From DASSJM01 sp036280655 (GTDB lineage: Bacteria; Actinomycetota; UBA4738; HRBIN12), in contig DASUQI010000006.1 of the NCBI GenBank assembly GCA_036280655.1, forward strand, positions 1-64,000: a DNA stretch of 64,000 nucleotides, read 5' to 3'. The stretch's first letter is position 1; each line of letters begins with the position of its first letter. The notes beneath the pieces are model-generated. The model did not search any database and was not told where the DNA came from. It saw nothing but the letters and a program-made list of their open reading frames with translations. Both the position numbers and the translations under genes were made by a program. This document shows positions 55,973 to 63,087 of this stretch, in pieces.

Positions 55973-56022
55973 GGCCCGGCAACCATCTGGCTGCCGGGCC
56001 GTTCGGTGTCCGGGGCTATGTC
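55973..56022. repeat. 50-bp hairpin element, copy A (probable terminator)
   Basis: Arms GGCCCGGCA (55973-55981) and TGCCGGGCC (55992-56000) form a 9-bp stem, then a conserved tail to CTATGTC (56022). The same sequence recurs at 58879-58929 with few changes. It lies between the convergent stops of clpC and the haloperoxidase-like gene, so it probably terminates one or both. Confidence 0.7.
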
Positions 56023-56060
56023 GGGTCGGCGGCGCCCTTCGGGATCAGGATCGCTTCGTA

Positions 56061-57386
56061 TCAGCCCGATGGCTGGAAGGAGTTCACCTCCAGGATGTGC
56101 GCGACCTTCCGTCCCATCACGTGGCCCTGGGTGTCGGCGGTCCGGAAGTGGATTCCCGCCCAGACCCTGGAATCGATGATCTCCCTCATCGCCGCCGAGA
56201 ACCGGTCGAACTCCCGCGTCGTCCCCGAAAGACCGCTGAACATCGTGAACAAGACCTTGTCGGTGCCGAAGAAGTTCTTCAGGGTCTCCACGACCGCGCC
56301 GCTGATGGCGGTGTGCCCCGACGGGTGCTCGGGGAACGCCGGCGTCGTAAGCGGCGCCGCGCCGCTGAACAACGGTGTCCAGCTCGGATCGGCGAGCGTC
56401 GCCGGGTTGTCGTCGATGTCCGCGAGGCGGATCGCCGTGATCGGCCGCCAGAACCGGTAGGAGTACTTGTCCTTCCAGCACGCGATCGTCCCGTCGGCCG
56501 CCGCCAGATCGGCCATCGCGAACATCCGTGCGGCCTCGGCGATGTCCAGATCCTGCGTGTTGGCGAGCTGGCGGAAGAGCGCGTTGAACAGCGCCGCCTG
56601 GTTCGCCTGCCAGAAGATCGCCGCCTCGGTCTGATCGGGGGTCCGGACGGTGCTGGTGAGCGAGCCGAGCTCCTTGACCTCGTTGAGGTCCTCGGCGTAC
56701 GCCTCGCTCGTGAGCGGGTTCGGCCCGTCCGAGCGCAGCGCCGTCACGTCCGGAACGACGAACGGGGTGACGTTGCCCACCCAGGGCGCGGGCTCGACGA
56801 TCGGCTGACCCGTCGAGGTGAACGCCGTCGACCGCCACTCGCCCGCCAGGGTTCCCTGGATCACCGTGAACGGCGTGCTTGGGAACCGACCGTCGCCGAT
56901 CCGCGCGGCGAGCATCGCGGCCGCCGCCGCGGCCCCCACCTCGATCCCGCCCGCCTTGCCGGCGTCGGGGATCGCGGCCAACGAGGTCGCGAGCTTGGCG
57001 TCGAGCGTCGCCGCCTGGAGCGGGAACAGCGCGACGAGCACGTCGTGGGCTGCCTGGGCGACCGCGGCCGGCGCCGAGTCGGTCGGATCGGCCATCGCCG
57101 GCGAGCCCAGGTACGGCTCGTAGCCGCCCACGATCGCGTTCACGGCGTCGTACACGGCGCCCTGGACCATCGCGAAGTGCAGGTACGCGACGGTCGGGCC
57201 CTGACCGGCGGTGCCCACGATCGCGATCTGCGCGTTGTTGTTCCACTCGACGACGGCGTCCGCCGGTGTGGGCTCGACGGCGCCGGCACGAGGGGGTGTC
57301 GGAACGCCGACCCCAGCGATCATCATCGCCACGAGGATGACGCTCGCCGCCATGCGCTGTGTGACGGACAGGCTGGTTGAACTCAT
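56061..57386 (-). CDS. Secreted vanadium-dependent haloperoxidase/PAP2-family protein
   Basis: 441 residues with a signal peptide (MAASVILVAMMIAGVGV). The C-terminal half has the three acid phosphatase/haloperoxidase motifs: KDKYSYRFWRPITAIR, PEHPSGHTAISGAVVET, and SRVWAGIHFRTADTQG, which supply the phosphate or vanadate ligands and the axial His. N-terminal helices (VAYLHFAMVQGAVYDAVNAI) match the bacterial vanadium chloroperoxidase-like family. Activity could be halide oxidation or phosphatase. ATG 57386 has AAAGGAG upstream; GTG 57389 is an alternative. Confidence 0.87.
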   Translation of the reverse strand: MSSTSLSVTQRMAASVILVAMMIAGVGVPTPPRAGAVEPTPADAVVEWNNNAQIAIVGTAGQGPTVAYLHFAMVQGAVYDAVNAIVGGYEPYLGSPAMADPTDSAPAAVAQAAHDVLVALFPLQAATLDAKLATSLAAIPDAGKAGGIEVGAAAAAAMLAARIGDGRFPSTPFTVIQGTLAGEWRSTAFTSTGQPIVEPAPWVGNVTPFVVPDVTALRSDGPNPLTSEAYAEDLNEVKELGSLTSTVRTPDQTEAAIFWQANQAALFNALFRQLANTQDLDIAEAARMFAMADLAAADGTIACWKDKYSYRFWRPITAIRLADIDDNPATLADPSWTPLFSGAAPLTTPAFPEHPSGHTAISGAVVETLKNFFGTDKVLFTMFSGLSGTTREFDRFSAAMREIIDSRVWAGIHFRTADTQGHVMGRKVAHILEVNSFQPSG

Positions 57387-57461
57387 CACAGACTCCTTTC
57401 TGAGCCTCAGGTGTGCGGATGACGCAGCGCGCGTTCGCGTCGATCGCGCGGATTCGGCTCG

Positions 57462-58274
57462 TTAGCGAGGGTCGATCCGGATGGACTCCACCATCTGCTG
57501 CAACTCCGCTCGGACCTGCGCCGACGCTCCCGGCTCGAGCGACGCCTCGATCACGAGCGGGACGCCGTCGACGTCGAGGACCCACAGGAGAGTGAGCTGA
57601 CCGGGCTTGAGGACCCTCTTCCCGAAGCCCTTGTACAGATACACGCGGAACTCGCCCCCGACACAATCAGAGAGGTCCGTCCGGGCGGGCACCCTTCGCT
57701 CCATGTAGGCGCCGGTGAAGCCGTCGAGCGTGACGTCGGTCGGTGACGACACGTGGAGCCCCTTCTGGTTCACGAGCGCTGCCACCAACTCATCGGTCGA
57801 CGAGACCGCCGACGGGCCGAGCAGCGTTCCGATCCGCTGACAAGCGTCGGCGTAGACGTCGCCGATGGCCACAGTGGCCACTCCTGTTTGATCCGTCCCG
57901 AACTTGACGGCGGCCCATCCATCAAGGCCCTCATATCCCTCCGGGACGTCGATCGTGATCCGATGCGAAGCGTCGAGGCTCGGATCGGCGGTGAACACGT
58001 ACCGTCTGGGCTCCAATGCCCCGTCAGGCAGCGGGATGGCCTCCGCCGTCGGGACCCCGGTTCCCTGGTCGCCGGGTTGTGTTCCCGTTCCGTCGTCCAC
58101 GGCCCGGATCACGACGACGACCGCCACGACGCCGATCGCGGCGGCAAGCGCGAGGGCGCCGAACCTCCGGTTCCGGACTCGCTTCCGCTGGCTGTCGAAC
58201 TGACGCTCGACGAACCCGGGCTCCGGTCGAACCTTCTGTGTCGCCATGCGGAACACCTCCTGCACGTCAGGCAT
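57462..58274 (-). CDS. Single-pass membrane protein, likely anti-sigma partner of the adjacent ECF sigma factor
   Basis: 270 residues. A cytoplasmic N-terminus of about 37 residues (GFVERQFDSQRKRVRNRR), one membrane helix (FGALALAAAIGVVAVVVVI) and an outer domain of ~200 residues with two spaced Cys (YADACQRIG and LSDCVGGEF). No anti-sigma zinc motif is seen and the outer domain is not recognised. The 8-base overlap with the upstream sigma gene, and an identical overlap in the decayed second copy, mark them as a unit. ATG was chosen from that overlap. Confidence 0.8.
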   Translation of the reverse strand: MPDVQEVFRMATQKVRPEPGFVERQFDSQRKRVRNRRFGALALAAAIGVVAVVVVIRAVDDGTGTQPGDQGTGVPTAEAIPLPDGALEPRRYVFTADPSLDASHRITIDVPEGYEGLDGWAAVKFGTDQTGVATVAIGDVYADACQRIGTLLGPSAVSSTDELVAALVNQKGLHVSSPTDVTLDGFTGAYMERRVPARTDLSDCVGGEFRVYLYKGFGKRVLKPGQLTLLWVLDVDGVPLVIEASLEPGASAQVRAELQQMVESIRIDPR

Positions 58275-58791
58275 CCCGCGCTCCTTCCGTCGCTCGAAGG
58301 GCCCTCCGTCCCTGGCTCGCCAGGTTCCGCACCGTCGACGGCCGAACGCGCAGGATGCGCGCCGCCTGCTCGGACGAGTAACCGAGCAGGTCTACGAGCA
58401 GGAGGGCCGCACGCTGGCGAGGCGAGAGCCCAAGGAGAAGACGGCGCACGTCGGCGCGCATCTCCGCCTCGGCGAACTCGTCTCGTTCTGCCAGGACCGG
58501 GGCGAGTTTGCGAAGCGCCGTCGCCGCTCGGCGTCGGCGCATCCGGAACCCGTTCAGGGCGACCCGGAACAGGTAACCCGTCGGATCCTGGATCCGGTCC
58601 AGCTCGTCCCATCGCTCCCAGAGCTTGAGGAACGCCTCCTGTGCGATGTCCTCGGCGTCCTCACGGCTCCCGGTCACGAAGTACAGGGCCTTGTACAACC
58701 GGTCGTGCTCGTCCTCGACGAACTCGTCGAAGCGGGCCCGTGCCTCGACGAGTTCCGTCGGGAACTGCACGACCTCTCCCTCCGCCCGCAT
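58267..58791 (-). CDS. ECF-type RNA polymerase sigma factor (intact copy)
   Basis: 174 residues. Region 2 runs from FDEFVEDEHDRLYKALYFVT through EDIAQEAFLKLWERWDEL to GYLFRVALNGFRMRRRR. Region 4 is LLLGLSPRQRAALLLVDLLG with the helix-turn-helix SEQAARILRVRPSTVRNLA. ATG 58791 was chosen because the paralogue at 60255 starts in the same way (MQAEGDVV against MRAEGEVV); a GTG at 58806 is possible. It is translated with the membrane partner through an 8-base overlap. Confidence 0.87.
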   Translation of the reverse strand: MRAEGEVVQFPTELVEARARFDEFVEDEHDRLYKALYFVTGSREDAEDIAQEAFLKLWERWDELDRIQDPTGYLFRVALNGFRMRRRRAATALRKLAPVLAERDEFAEAEMRADVRRLLLGLSPRQRAALLLVDLLGYSSEQAARILRVRPSTVRNLASQGRRALRATEGARDA

Positions 58792-58874
58792 GAAGCGTGG
58801 ATGCACGAGCCCCGCCGATCGTCTAGGGGCAGCGAGAGCCTATGCCCGAGAAGGCTGCGTCGGGCGCGAGGACG

Positions 58875-58910
58875 GAACGGCCCGGCAACCATGTAGCTGC
58901 CGGGCCGTTC
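58875..58910. terminator. 13-bp hairpin in element copy B
   Basis: Arms 58875-58887 and 58898-58910 are exact reverse complements around a 10-base loop. The hairpin is directly downstream of the decayed anti-sigma-like gene on the minus strand. The surrounding 58879-58929 is the second copy of the repeat at 55973-56022. Confidence 0.7.
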
Positions 58911-58922
58911 GGTGTCTTGGGA

Positions 58923-59745
58923 CTATGTCCGCTCGATCTGTATCGACTCCACCATCTGCTCCTGTTCGGTTCGTTCCTGCGCCGATGCGCCCGCTCCGAG
59001 CGTGGCATCGATGATGAGCGGAACGCCGTCGACGTCGAGGATCCAGATGAGATCGTGCTGCCCGGTGTTGAGCCAGATGTCGCCGCCGCTCCCGTCACCC
59101 TGGAGCGCCCACGCCTGGTACCTGTCTCGCGAACAACGATCGACCTCCGTCTCAGACGGCACCGTGATCTCCATTAACGTGCCGGCGGAGCCGCTCACCA
59201 CGACGTCGGTCGGTGACGTAGGGCTGAGACCCTGCTGGCCTGCCAGTGCCGCCACCAGTTCATCTCCCGACGAGATCGGCGTCCGCGTCCCTTGCCAGTC
59301 GCAGGCGTCGGCGAAGGCATAGCCGACGTCATACAGGACCACTCCGGTGGAGTCGAACAGGTCCATAGACATCAGCACCCCGCTGTTTTCGTTGGCGCCC
59401 TCGAACCCGTCGGGACGTCGATCGTGATCCGGTGCGAAGCGTTGAAGGCGGGATCGTACGCCTGGATGACCTACCTCCCTGGATCCAGCGTCCCCTCGGC
59501 GACCGTGGGGATCGGCCCGTCGGCTGGGCCGTCGACTCGCCGCCGGGTTGCGTCTCGGTGGGTTCGTCCACGCCCCGGATCACGACGATCGCGGCCACGA
59601 TCCCGATCGCAGCGGCGAGCGCCAGGGCGCCCACCTTTCGGTTCCGGCCCGTCCGACGCTGACGATCCTCCTGCTGTTTCCACGAGTCCAGGTCGGTGCT
59701 CGGTCTGCTTGGTGACCATCTCGAAGACCTCCCTAGCTCAGTCAT
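58923..59745 (-). pseudogene. Frameshifted paralogue of the anti-sigma-like membrane protein
   Basis: Pieces of a protein like the one at 57462-58274 are found in three frames. The start MTEL is at 59745, then EVFEMVTKQTEHRPGLVE in a second frame, then QRRTGRNRKVGALALAAAIG (the helix) in the first again, then IPTVAEGTLDPGR in another, and finally a 151-residue tail with DELVAALAGQQGLSPTSPTD and LDVDGVPLIIDATLGAG. At least four frame changes are needed. This is either a decaying duplicate or local sequence error. The start overlaps the sigma pseudogene by 8 bases, as in the intact pair. Confidence 0.8.
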
Positions 59746-60255
59746 GCAGGCCTCCCTCGCGGAGTGCGGCACGGCCCTGCGTCGCGAGCGCGCGGACGGT
59801 CGACGGACGGATGCCCATGATCCGAGCGGCCTCCTCGGAGCCGTAGCCGTACATGTCGAGCAGGACGAGGGCGGCGCGTTGGCGCGGCGAGAGCTCGAAC
59901 AGCATGCGCCGGACGTCGTGCCGTGAGGTCGATCTCGTCGAACGGGTCGGTCGTCGAGGCGACCGGTACCAGCCTCCGCGTGGCCCGGATCGCGGCGCGT
60001 GCGCATCCGGAACCCGTTCAGCGCCACGCGGAACAGGTACCCAGTGAGATCGACGACTCGGTCGACCCGGTCCCAGCGCTCCCACAGCTTCAGGAAGGCG
60101 TCCTGCATCAGCTCGGCCGCGTCTGCCCGGTTCCCCGTGACGAAGTACACCGCCTTGAACAGCCCCCGGTGCTCCTCGGCGAAGAACGCCGCGAAGTCCG
60201 GCGGTGCCTGCTCCTCGGCTACGGGGAGCGGAACGACGTCGCCTTCTGCCTGCAT
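59738..60255 (-). pseudogene. Frameshifted paralogue of the ECF sigma factor
   Basis: The N-terminal part from MQAEGDVV through AFLKLWERWDRVDRV and GYLFRVALNGFRMRTRR is in one frame. The linker AIRATRRLVPVASTTDPFDE continues in a second frame, and region 4 (DVRRMLFELSPRQRAALVLL, ARIMGIRPSTVRALATQG) in a third. Two single-base changes, each equivalent to one extra base (near 59993 and near 59924), would restore a protein matching the intact sigma at 58267-58791. TAGGAGGGCG precedes the ATG. Confidence 0.82.
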
Positions 60256-60364
60256 CGCCCTCCTAGATGCCGCCGGGGCTCCCAGCGCTTAGGCGGCGCC
60301 CCAGGATGCTCGAACCGCGCATGTTGGCACGCAGGCTCCGGGGCGGGATGTGCGTGGCCTGTCG

Positions 60365-60370
60365 TAGGGT
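60365..60370 (+). promoter_or_regulatory. -10-like hexamer, probable leaderless start
   Basis: TAGGGT lies 7 bases before the ATG at 60378 in the 122-base gap between divergent genes. There is no ribosome site at usable spacing. Confidence 0.35.
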
Positions 60371-60377
60371 CGAGGCG

Positions 60378-60755
60378 ATGCGGGGGAACGAGGAGAGCTG
60401 GGCCGTCGAGACCTCCAAGGACGGCGAGAAGTGGCGGTTCCTCGGCAAGGCCTGGAAGTCACCGGGCGAGCCCGTCCTGCTGCACGTGTCGGTGCCGTTC
60501 GTGCGCTACCGCCGGCTCCTGCCGGCCGAGACCGACGAGTGGAGCCCACCACTGCACACCGAGGGCGAGCTCCCGATGACACTCGTCCGGATGGAGGAGG
60601 GCGCCCGCGAGGACCTGTGGCCGGGGGAGGAGCACCTCGGCCTGCCGATGCTCCTGCCCGGCGGCGAGTCCGGGCGGCTCCAGCGGTTCGAGCACGCGCC
60701 CGACGGCTCGAGCTGGACCTACTCGCTCGAGTTCCGCGGCGCCCGCGAGGGCTAG
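60378..60755 (+). CDS. Small soluble protein of unknown function
   Basis: 125 residues, no signal peptide or membrane helix. It is rich in charged residues and Trp/Pro, with segments ETSKDGEKWRFLGKAWKSPG and LHVSVPFVRYRRLLPAE and a C-terminal WTYSLEFRGAREG. No family is recognised. ATG 60378 was chosen because the preceding in-frame sequence looks non-coding (Arg/Cys rich) and a -10-like hexamer lies 7 bases upstream. Its TAG shares the palindrome CTAG with the convergent stop of the RIO kinase gene. Confidence 0.6.
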   Translation: MRGNEESWAVETSKDGEKWRFLGKAWKSPGEPVLLHVSVPFVRYRRLLPAETDEWSPPLHTEGELPMTLVRMEEGAREDLWPGEEHLGLPMLLPGGESGRLQRFEHAPDGSSWTYSLEFRGAREG

Positions 60756-61537
60756 AGCTCGATCCCGGTCCTCAGCTCCTCGGGCACGAGGTCGGCGTAC
60801 TCCCACGCGGTCCACAGGTCCGACGCGATCCGGGCGGGATCGGCGTCGATGCCGTACCTCGCGAAGTGATCGCAGATCCGCCGCACGTCGCGTTCGAGCA
60901 GGGCGACGCTGTGCCGGTTCTTGCGCGCGTCCACCGCCTGCGGGAAGTCGATCACGATCGCGCGTCCGTCCCAGACGAGCACGTTGTACGCGGAGAGGTC
61001 GCCGTGGATCACGTTGCGGTACAGCATGTGCTCGATAGCGCGCAGCACCTGCTCGAACAGGTCCTGTGCCTCCTCGGCGTCGGGCCGGAACGAGCGGAGC
61101 TGGGGTGCGGACGTCTCCTCGTCGCCCAGGTACGTCATGAGGATCGCGTCCTCGGTGCACGCGATCGGTTTCGGCACGGGCAGGTCCGCGTCGGAGAGCG
61201 CTCGCAGCGTCTCCCACTCGCGGCCGACCCAGATGCCGCCCTGCACCACGCGTCCGAACCGCGTGTGCTTCTCGAGCGCCACCCGGATGCGTCGCTCCTT
61301 GATCCACTCGCCGTCGCGATAGATCGACTCGTCGCGGAAATCGCGCCGGTCGAGCGGGTGATACGCCTTTAGGGCGAGGAGGTCCTCGCCCGTGGTCGAA
61401 CGGGTGGCGCGGCAGAGGTGCACCGACGCCTCTTTTCCGGTCTTCACGATGCGCAGGACGTCGGTGATGAGTCCTTCGGCGAGGAAATGGTCGATCGCCG
61501 TCGGCTCCTCGACGTCGGTGAGGTTCTCGGTATCCAA
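60752..61537 (-). CDS. RIO-family atypical serine kinase
   Basis: 261 residues. After IVKTGKEASVHLCRA (nucleotide loop) come LLALKAYHPLDRRDFRD with the ATP Lys, the hinge AILMTYLGDEE, catalytic loop VIHGDLSAYNVLVW and metal Asp in AIVIDFPQAVD, all classic RIO1-type motifs. Bacterial RIO kinases have no settled substrate; eukaryotic ones act in ribosome maturation. The start is TTG at 61537 with AAAGGAA upstream, since the fold begins soon after and no ATG/GTG fits. A ~200-base leader with hairpins and a short peptide precedes it. Confidence 0.88.
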   Translation of the reverse strand: MDTENLTDVEEPTAIDHFLAEGLITDVLRIVKTGKEASVHLCRATRSTTGEDLLALKAYHPLDRRDFRDESIYRDGEWIKERRIRVALEKHTRFGRVVQGGIWVGREWETLRALSDADLPVPKPIACTEDAILMTYLGDEETSAPQLRSFRPDAEEAQDLFEQVLRAIEHMLYRNVIHGDLSAYNVLVWDGRAIVIDFPQAVDARKNRHSVALLERDVRRICDHFARYGIDADPARIASDLWTAWEYADLVPEELRTGIEL

Positions 61538-61593
61538 CGCGGTTCCTTTCGGTCAGCGGTGGGCGCGCGGGGTGCGGCCCCAGGACGCGAAGA

Positions 61594-61613
61594 AGCCGCC
61601 CCTTCGGGCGGCT
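61594..61613 (-). terminator. Terminator-like hairpin in the RIO kinase leader (possible attenuator)
   Basis: Read on the minus strand, AGCCGCCC-GAAG-GGGCGGCT is a perfect 8-bp stem with a 4-base loop followed by TCTTCG. It lies between the 17-codon reading frame and the RIO kinase start, so termination here would control the kinase. Confidence 0.5.
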
Positions 61614-61641
61614 CGGGCGTGTCGCCGACCTGCGGCGCTGC

Positions 61642-61695
61642 CTAGGAACCGGTCCCGGAGGGATGCGGCATCACGACGAGAGCACTCTCGGCCAT
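61642..61695 (-). CDS. Candidate 17-residue leader peptide
   Basis: The reading frame MAESALVVMPHPSGTGS ends in TAG and is preceded by AAGGAGG about 10 bases upstream, a strong ribosome site. It lies in the 5' leader of the RIO kinase gene, upstream of a terminator-like hairpin, which is the layout of an attenuator. It contains no run of one amino acid that would name the effector. It could also be chance. Confidence 0.4.
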   Translation of the reverse strand: MAESALVVMPHPSGTGS

Positions 61696-61719
61696 CTGGG
61701 CATCCCTCCTTCCGGTCGG

Positions 61720-61760
61720 GTCCGATCCGAGCGATCGGACGAGTGAGCCCCGCGAGTGTA
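61720..61760 (-). promoter_or_regulatory. Promoter -10 and inverted repeat upstream of the leader peptide
   Basis: TACACT on the minus strand (61755-61760) is a good -10. Just downstream, GTCCGATC-cgagc-GATCGGAC (61720-61740) is a perfect 8-bp inverted repeat next to the ribosome site of the leader peptide. It could be an operator or an RNA hairpin hiding the site. Confidence 0.45.
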
Positions 61761-61805
61761 GCGGGTGGCGGCGGCCGGGGCCAGCCGCCGGGCCAGCCGC
61801 CGGGG

Positions 61806-62150
61806 TCATCGATCCTCCGCGCCCTCCCAGGCGTCGAGCCGCACGAGGCGTTCGACCATCGCGAGCGGGATGTGGGTGACGGCCCGGAACCCCTCGCCGT
61901 CGGGCAGGATCTCCTGCGCGAGGGAGACGAACCTCGGCCCCTCGCCCACGAGGAACCCAACGGTACGGACGAGGTAAGCCTGCCGGAGGTCCTCGAGCGT
62001 GGACTGCTCGAAGTCGAACCACGCGTCGTGCCACTCGGCGACCACGAGCGGGTAGCGATCGGGCTCGGCGGCGGGCGGCTCCAGCGGCGTCGCCACGGCG
62101 TCGTCCACGGGCACCAGCGATCCGAACCCGTCCGCTCGAACGACCTGCAT
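61806..62150 (-). CDS. Small soluble protein of unknown function
   Basis: 114 residues, acidic, no membrane helix. Segments include LVVAEWHDAWFDFEQ, LRQAYLVRTVGFLVGEGPRF and THIPLAMVERLVRL. No family is recognised with certainty. ATG 62150 was chosen for AAGGAG upstream; the in-frame extension to 62312 is Arg-rich and crosses the promoter. A -10 (TATAAC) and a palindrome lie about 70-105 bases upstream, indicating its own regulated promoter. Confidence 0.65.
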   Translation of the reverse strand: MQVVRADGFGSLVPVDDAVATPLEPPAAEPDRYPLVVAEWHDAWFDFEQSTLEDLRQAYLVRTVGFLVGEGPRFVSLAQEILPDGEGFRAVTHIPLAMVERLVRLDAWEGAEDR

Positions 62151-62220
62151 CGCACGCTCCTTCCGCCCGCCGTGGATGGCCGGGCGGGCCCGGCGGGTCG
62201 ACGGCCGATCGAATGGCGAG

Positions 62221-62255
62221 GTTATACGCGGGCGCCGACATCCCAGTCGGCGCCC
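62221..62255 (-). promoter_or_regulatory. Promoter with 10-bp palindrome over the -35 region
   Basis: On the minus strand TATAAC (62221-62226) is a strong -10. The perfect inverted repeat GGGCGCCGAC-atccca-GTCGGCGCCC (62230-62255) covers the spacer and -35 position, a typical place for a repressor site. It lies in the 321-base gap between the 62150 gene and carD. Confidence 0.5.
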
Positions 62256-62397
62256 CGCGTTCTTGGCGTTGTTCCGGTTGCGCAGGCACGCGGAACCGGG
62301 TCGTTCGTCCATCTGACCTAGGGCTGGGGGCGCCTCGTGGTTGGGCCGAACGGGGCCGCTGCGGGCCGAAATATGGCCTCTGACCTGGGGTTTTGAT

Positions 62398-62427
62398 TTG
62401 CTGGGGGAGGGGTCCGCGTGCTACCCT
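62398..62427 (+). promoter_or_regulatory. carD promoter
   Basis: TTGCTG (62398-62403) and TACCCT (62422-62427) are separated by 18 bases. Transcription would start about 40 bases before the GTG of carD. Together with the divergent promoter at 62221-62255 this accounts for the 321-base gap. Confidence 0.5.
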
Positions 62428-62471
62428 TGGTCCATTCGCCGAGCCCAAGCCACCGACACCTAGGGGGTCCT

Positions 62472-62981
62472 GTGTTCCGAAAAGGCGACACGGTTGTGCA
62501 TCCGGAACACGGCGCAGCAGTGATCGAGGAACTGTGCACCCGCGAGTTCCTCGGTGAGAAGCGCCGTTACTTCAAGCTCCGGGTCTCCTACGGTGACCTG
62601 ACGCTCATGGTCCCGGTCGACAGCACCGAAGAGGTCGGACTGCGCTCGGTGGTCGGCAAGAACGAGGTCAAGAAGGTCATGAAGGTCCTGCGTGAGGACG
62701 AGTCCCAGATGGCCGCCAACTGGAGCCGCCGCTTCAAGAACAACATCGAGAAGTTGCGCTCCGGCGATATCTACCAGGTGGCCGAGGTGGTTCGGAACCT
62801 GTCGATCCGCGAGCGCGAGCGCGGCCTGTCCGCCGGCGAGAAGCGGATGATCAACAAGGCCAGGCAGATCCTGGTCTCCGAGCTCACGTTCGCGACCGGG
62901 GGCGACGAGGAGAAGGCCGAGGCCATGATCGACAAGGTCCTCGACGACTCCCACGGCGCCAGGGTGATGGCCCAGGCCTGA
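62472..62981 (+). CDS. carD: CarD-family transcriptional regulator
   Basis: 169 residues. The N-terminal RNA polymerase-interacting Tudor-like domain starts FRKGDTVVHPEHGAAVIEE, and the C-terminal helical DNA-binding domain contains the conserved Trp (AANWSRRFKNNIEKLRSGD) and LSAGEKRMINKARQILVSEL. CarD stabilises open promoter complexes, especially at rRNA promoters, and is essential in mycobacteria. GTG 62472 was chosen because the domain starts at once and AGGGGGTCC precedes it; the in-frame upstream extension is not CarD-like. Confidence 0.95.
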   Translation: MFRKGDTVVHPEHGAAVIEELCTREFLGEKRRYFKLRVSYGDLTLMVPVDSTEEVGLRSVVGKNEVKKVMKVLREDESQMAANWSRRFKNNIEKLRSGDIYQVAEVVRNLSIRERERGLSAGEKRMINKARQILVSELTFATGGDEEKAEAMIDKVLDDSHGARVMAQA

Positions 62982-63087
62982 GCCCAGGCCGGTCCGCCCT
63001 GACAGAAGCGGTCCTCCAGCCTCGCGGCAGCCTGCCCGGGGAAGCCAGCCGTCAAGTCGAGCCCCCCGCGCGTCGAGGCCTGAGGAG

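Noticed and set aside
59738..60255. Programmed frameshifting in the second sigma gene
   Set aside because: No slippery heptamer at the breaks, and several further shifts occur in the next gene; decay or sequence error is simpler.
61642..62448. 268-codon minus-strand frame ending in the leader peptide
   Set aside because: Upstream part is a shadow of the 61806-62150 gene; only the last 17 codons follow a good ribosome site.
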